From: Desulfobacula sp.
Lineage (GTDB): Bacteria > Desulfobacterota > Desulfobacteria > Desulfobacterales > Desulfobacteraceae
Length of the DNA stretch: 6,123 nucleotides
Assembly: GCF_021107415.1 (NCBI RefSeq)
Contig: NZ_JAIOSW010000240.1
Location: forward strand, 1-6,123
Direction: 5' to 3'
The translations under genes were made by a program, and so were the position numbers. This document shows, one piece after another, positions 5,791 to 6,123 of this stretch. A model generated the notes under the pieces. The model saw only the letters and a list, made by a program, of their open reading frames with translations, was not told the DNA's origin and did not search any database. The number at the start of each line of letters is the position of its first letter. Positions within the stretch are counted from its first letter, which is position 1.

Positions 5791-6123
5791 ATGGCAATAA
5801 TAGATATTTTAAATTCAGTGGTTACATTTGATAAAGATGTCGTTGTTGAAAATGTAAAAAGTGCCATAAACAGTGGAATTCCCATTGATGAAATTTTAAA
5901 CAAGGGCCTTATTAAAGCCATGGACGTGGTGGGTGAAAAATTTTCCAGCGGGGAAGTGTTTGTCCCTGAAATGCTTCAGGCGGCAAAAGCCATGCAGGCA
6001 GGGTTGGAAATTTTAAAGCCCCATCTGGCAGGAGATGCTTTAATGGGAAAGGGTACAATTATTATTGGTACGGTAAAAGGTGACCTGCATGATATTGGCA
6101 AGAATCTTGTAACCATGATGGTG
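5791..6123 (+). CDS. Corrinoid (B12-binding) protein of methyltransferase system, 3' end cut by window edge
   Basis: Methyl-carrier protein of the MttC/MtbC/MtaC type. ATG 5791 follows AAGGAG (5777-5782) with an 8-nt gap, and 111 codons stay open to the window edge; full proteins of this type are about 205-220 residues. Residues 1-85 form the helical cap domain, with the family-typical stretch AMDVVGEKFSSGEVFVPEML (43-62) and a following helix. The Rossmann-like B12 domain begins at about 88 (GTIIIGTVKGD) and contains the cobalt-ligand motif D-x-H-x-x-G as DLHDIG (Asp98, His100, Gly103), where the histidine replaces dimethylbenzimidazole as lower ligand. It lies 51 bp after the URO-D-type methyltransferase and is presumably co-transcribed with it as its methyl carrier. 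Further methyltransferase subunits, and possibly a reductive activator, would be expected downstream but are not visible. Confidence 0.95.
   Translation, partial: MAIIDILNSVVTFDKDVVVENVKSAINSGIPIDEILNKGLIKAMDVVGEKFSSGEVFVPEMLQAAKAMQAGLEILKPHLAGDALMGKGTIIIGTVKGDLHDIGKNLVTMMV

Overview
The window is a chromosomal segment from what is most likely an anaerobic bacterium with corrinoid-dependent one-carbon metabolism. A sulfate reducer of the Desulfobacterota (Desulfobacteraceae-like) is my best guess; a Desulfitobacterium/Desulfosporosinus-type Firmicute is less likely. The grounds are the free-standing corrinoid protein beside a uroporphyrinogen-decarboxylase-fold (URO-D) methyltransferase, a Tat-exported peptide-type solute-binding protein, moderate GC in the genes and very AT-rich spacers. 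The taxonomic call is inference; no marker gene is present.

Layout. Two divergent blocks flank an AT-rich control region. On the minus strand, reading leftward from about 2664, lie a family 5 (DppA/OppA-type) solute-binding protein with a twin-arginine signal and then a DppB/OppB-type permease that runs off the left edge. An 80-bp gap with a strong stem-loop separates them. On the plus strand, rightward from 2974, come a GntR-family regulator with an FCD effector domain, a diaminopimelate-epimerase (DapF) family protein, a URO-D-family methyltransferase and the start of a corrinoid-binding protein that runs off the right edge. The last three are closely spaced, each has its own Shine-Dalgarno sequence, and they look like one operon.

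Control. The 309-bp divergent spacer holds a perfect 15-bp palindrome (TTTTGTAATACAAAA, 2800-2814) that fits the FadR-type pattern TnGTnnnACnA. It lies directly upstream of a perfect minus-strand TATAAT for the transporter. Its 9-base half-site AATACAAAA recurs just before the regulator's ribosome binding site and, inverted, over the putative -10 of the promoter ahead of dapF. This suggests that the FCD regulator controls the transporter, itself and the dapF-methyltransferase operon.

Working model (inference). The transporter imports a small peptide-like, opine-like or methylated amino-acid-like compound. The epimerase may adjust its stereochemistry, and the methyltransferase/corrinoid pair removes a methyl group and feeds it to one-carbon metabolism. 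The unusual points are an amino-acid epimerase inside a corrinoid methyltransferase cluster, and a methyltransferase that keeps the H-x-C part of the MtaA zinc site but lacks the third, C-terminal cysteine. An alternative is that dapF is simply the housekeeping lysine/peptidoglycan gene that happens to sit here.
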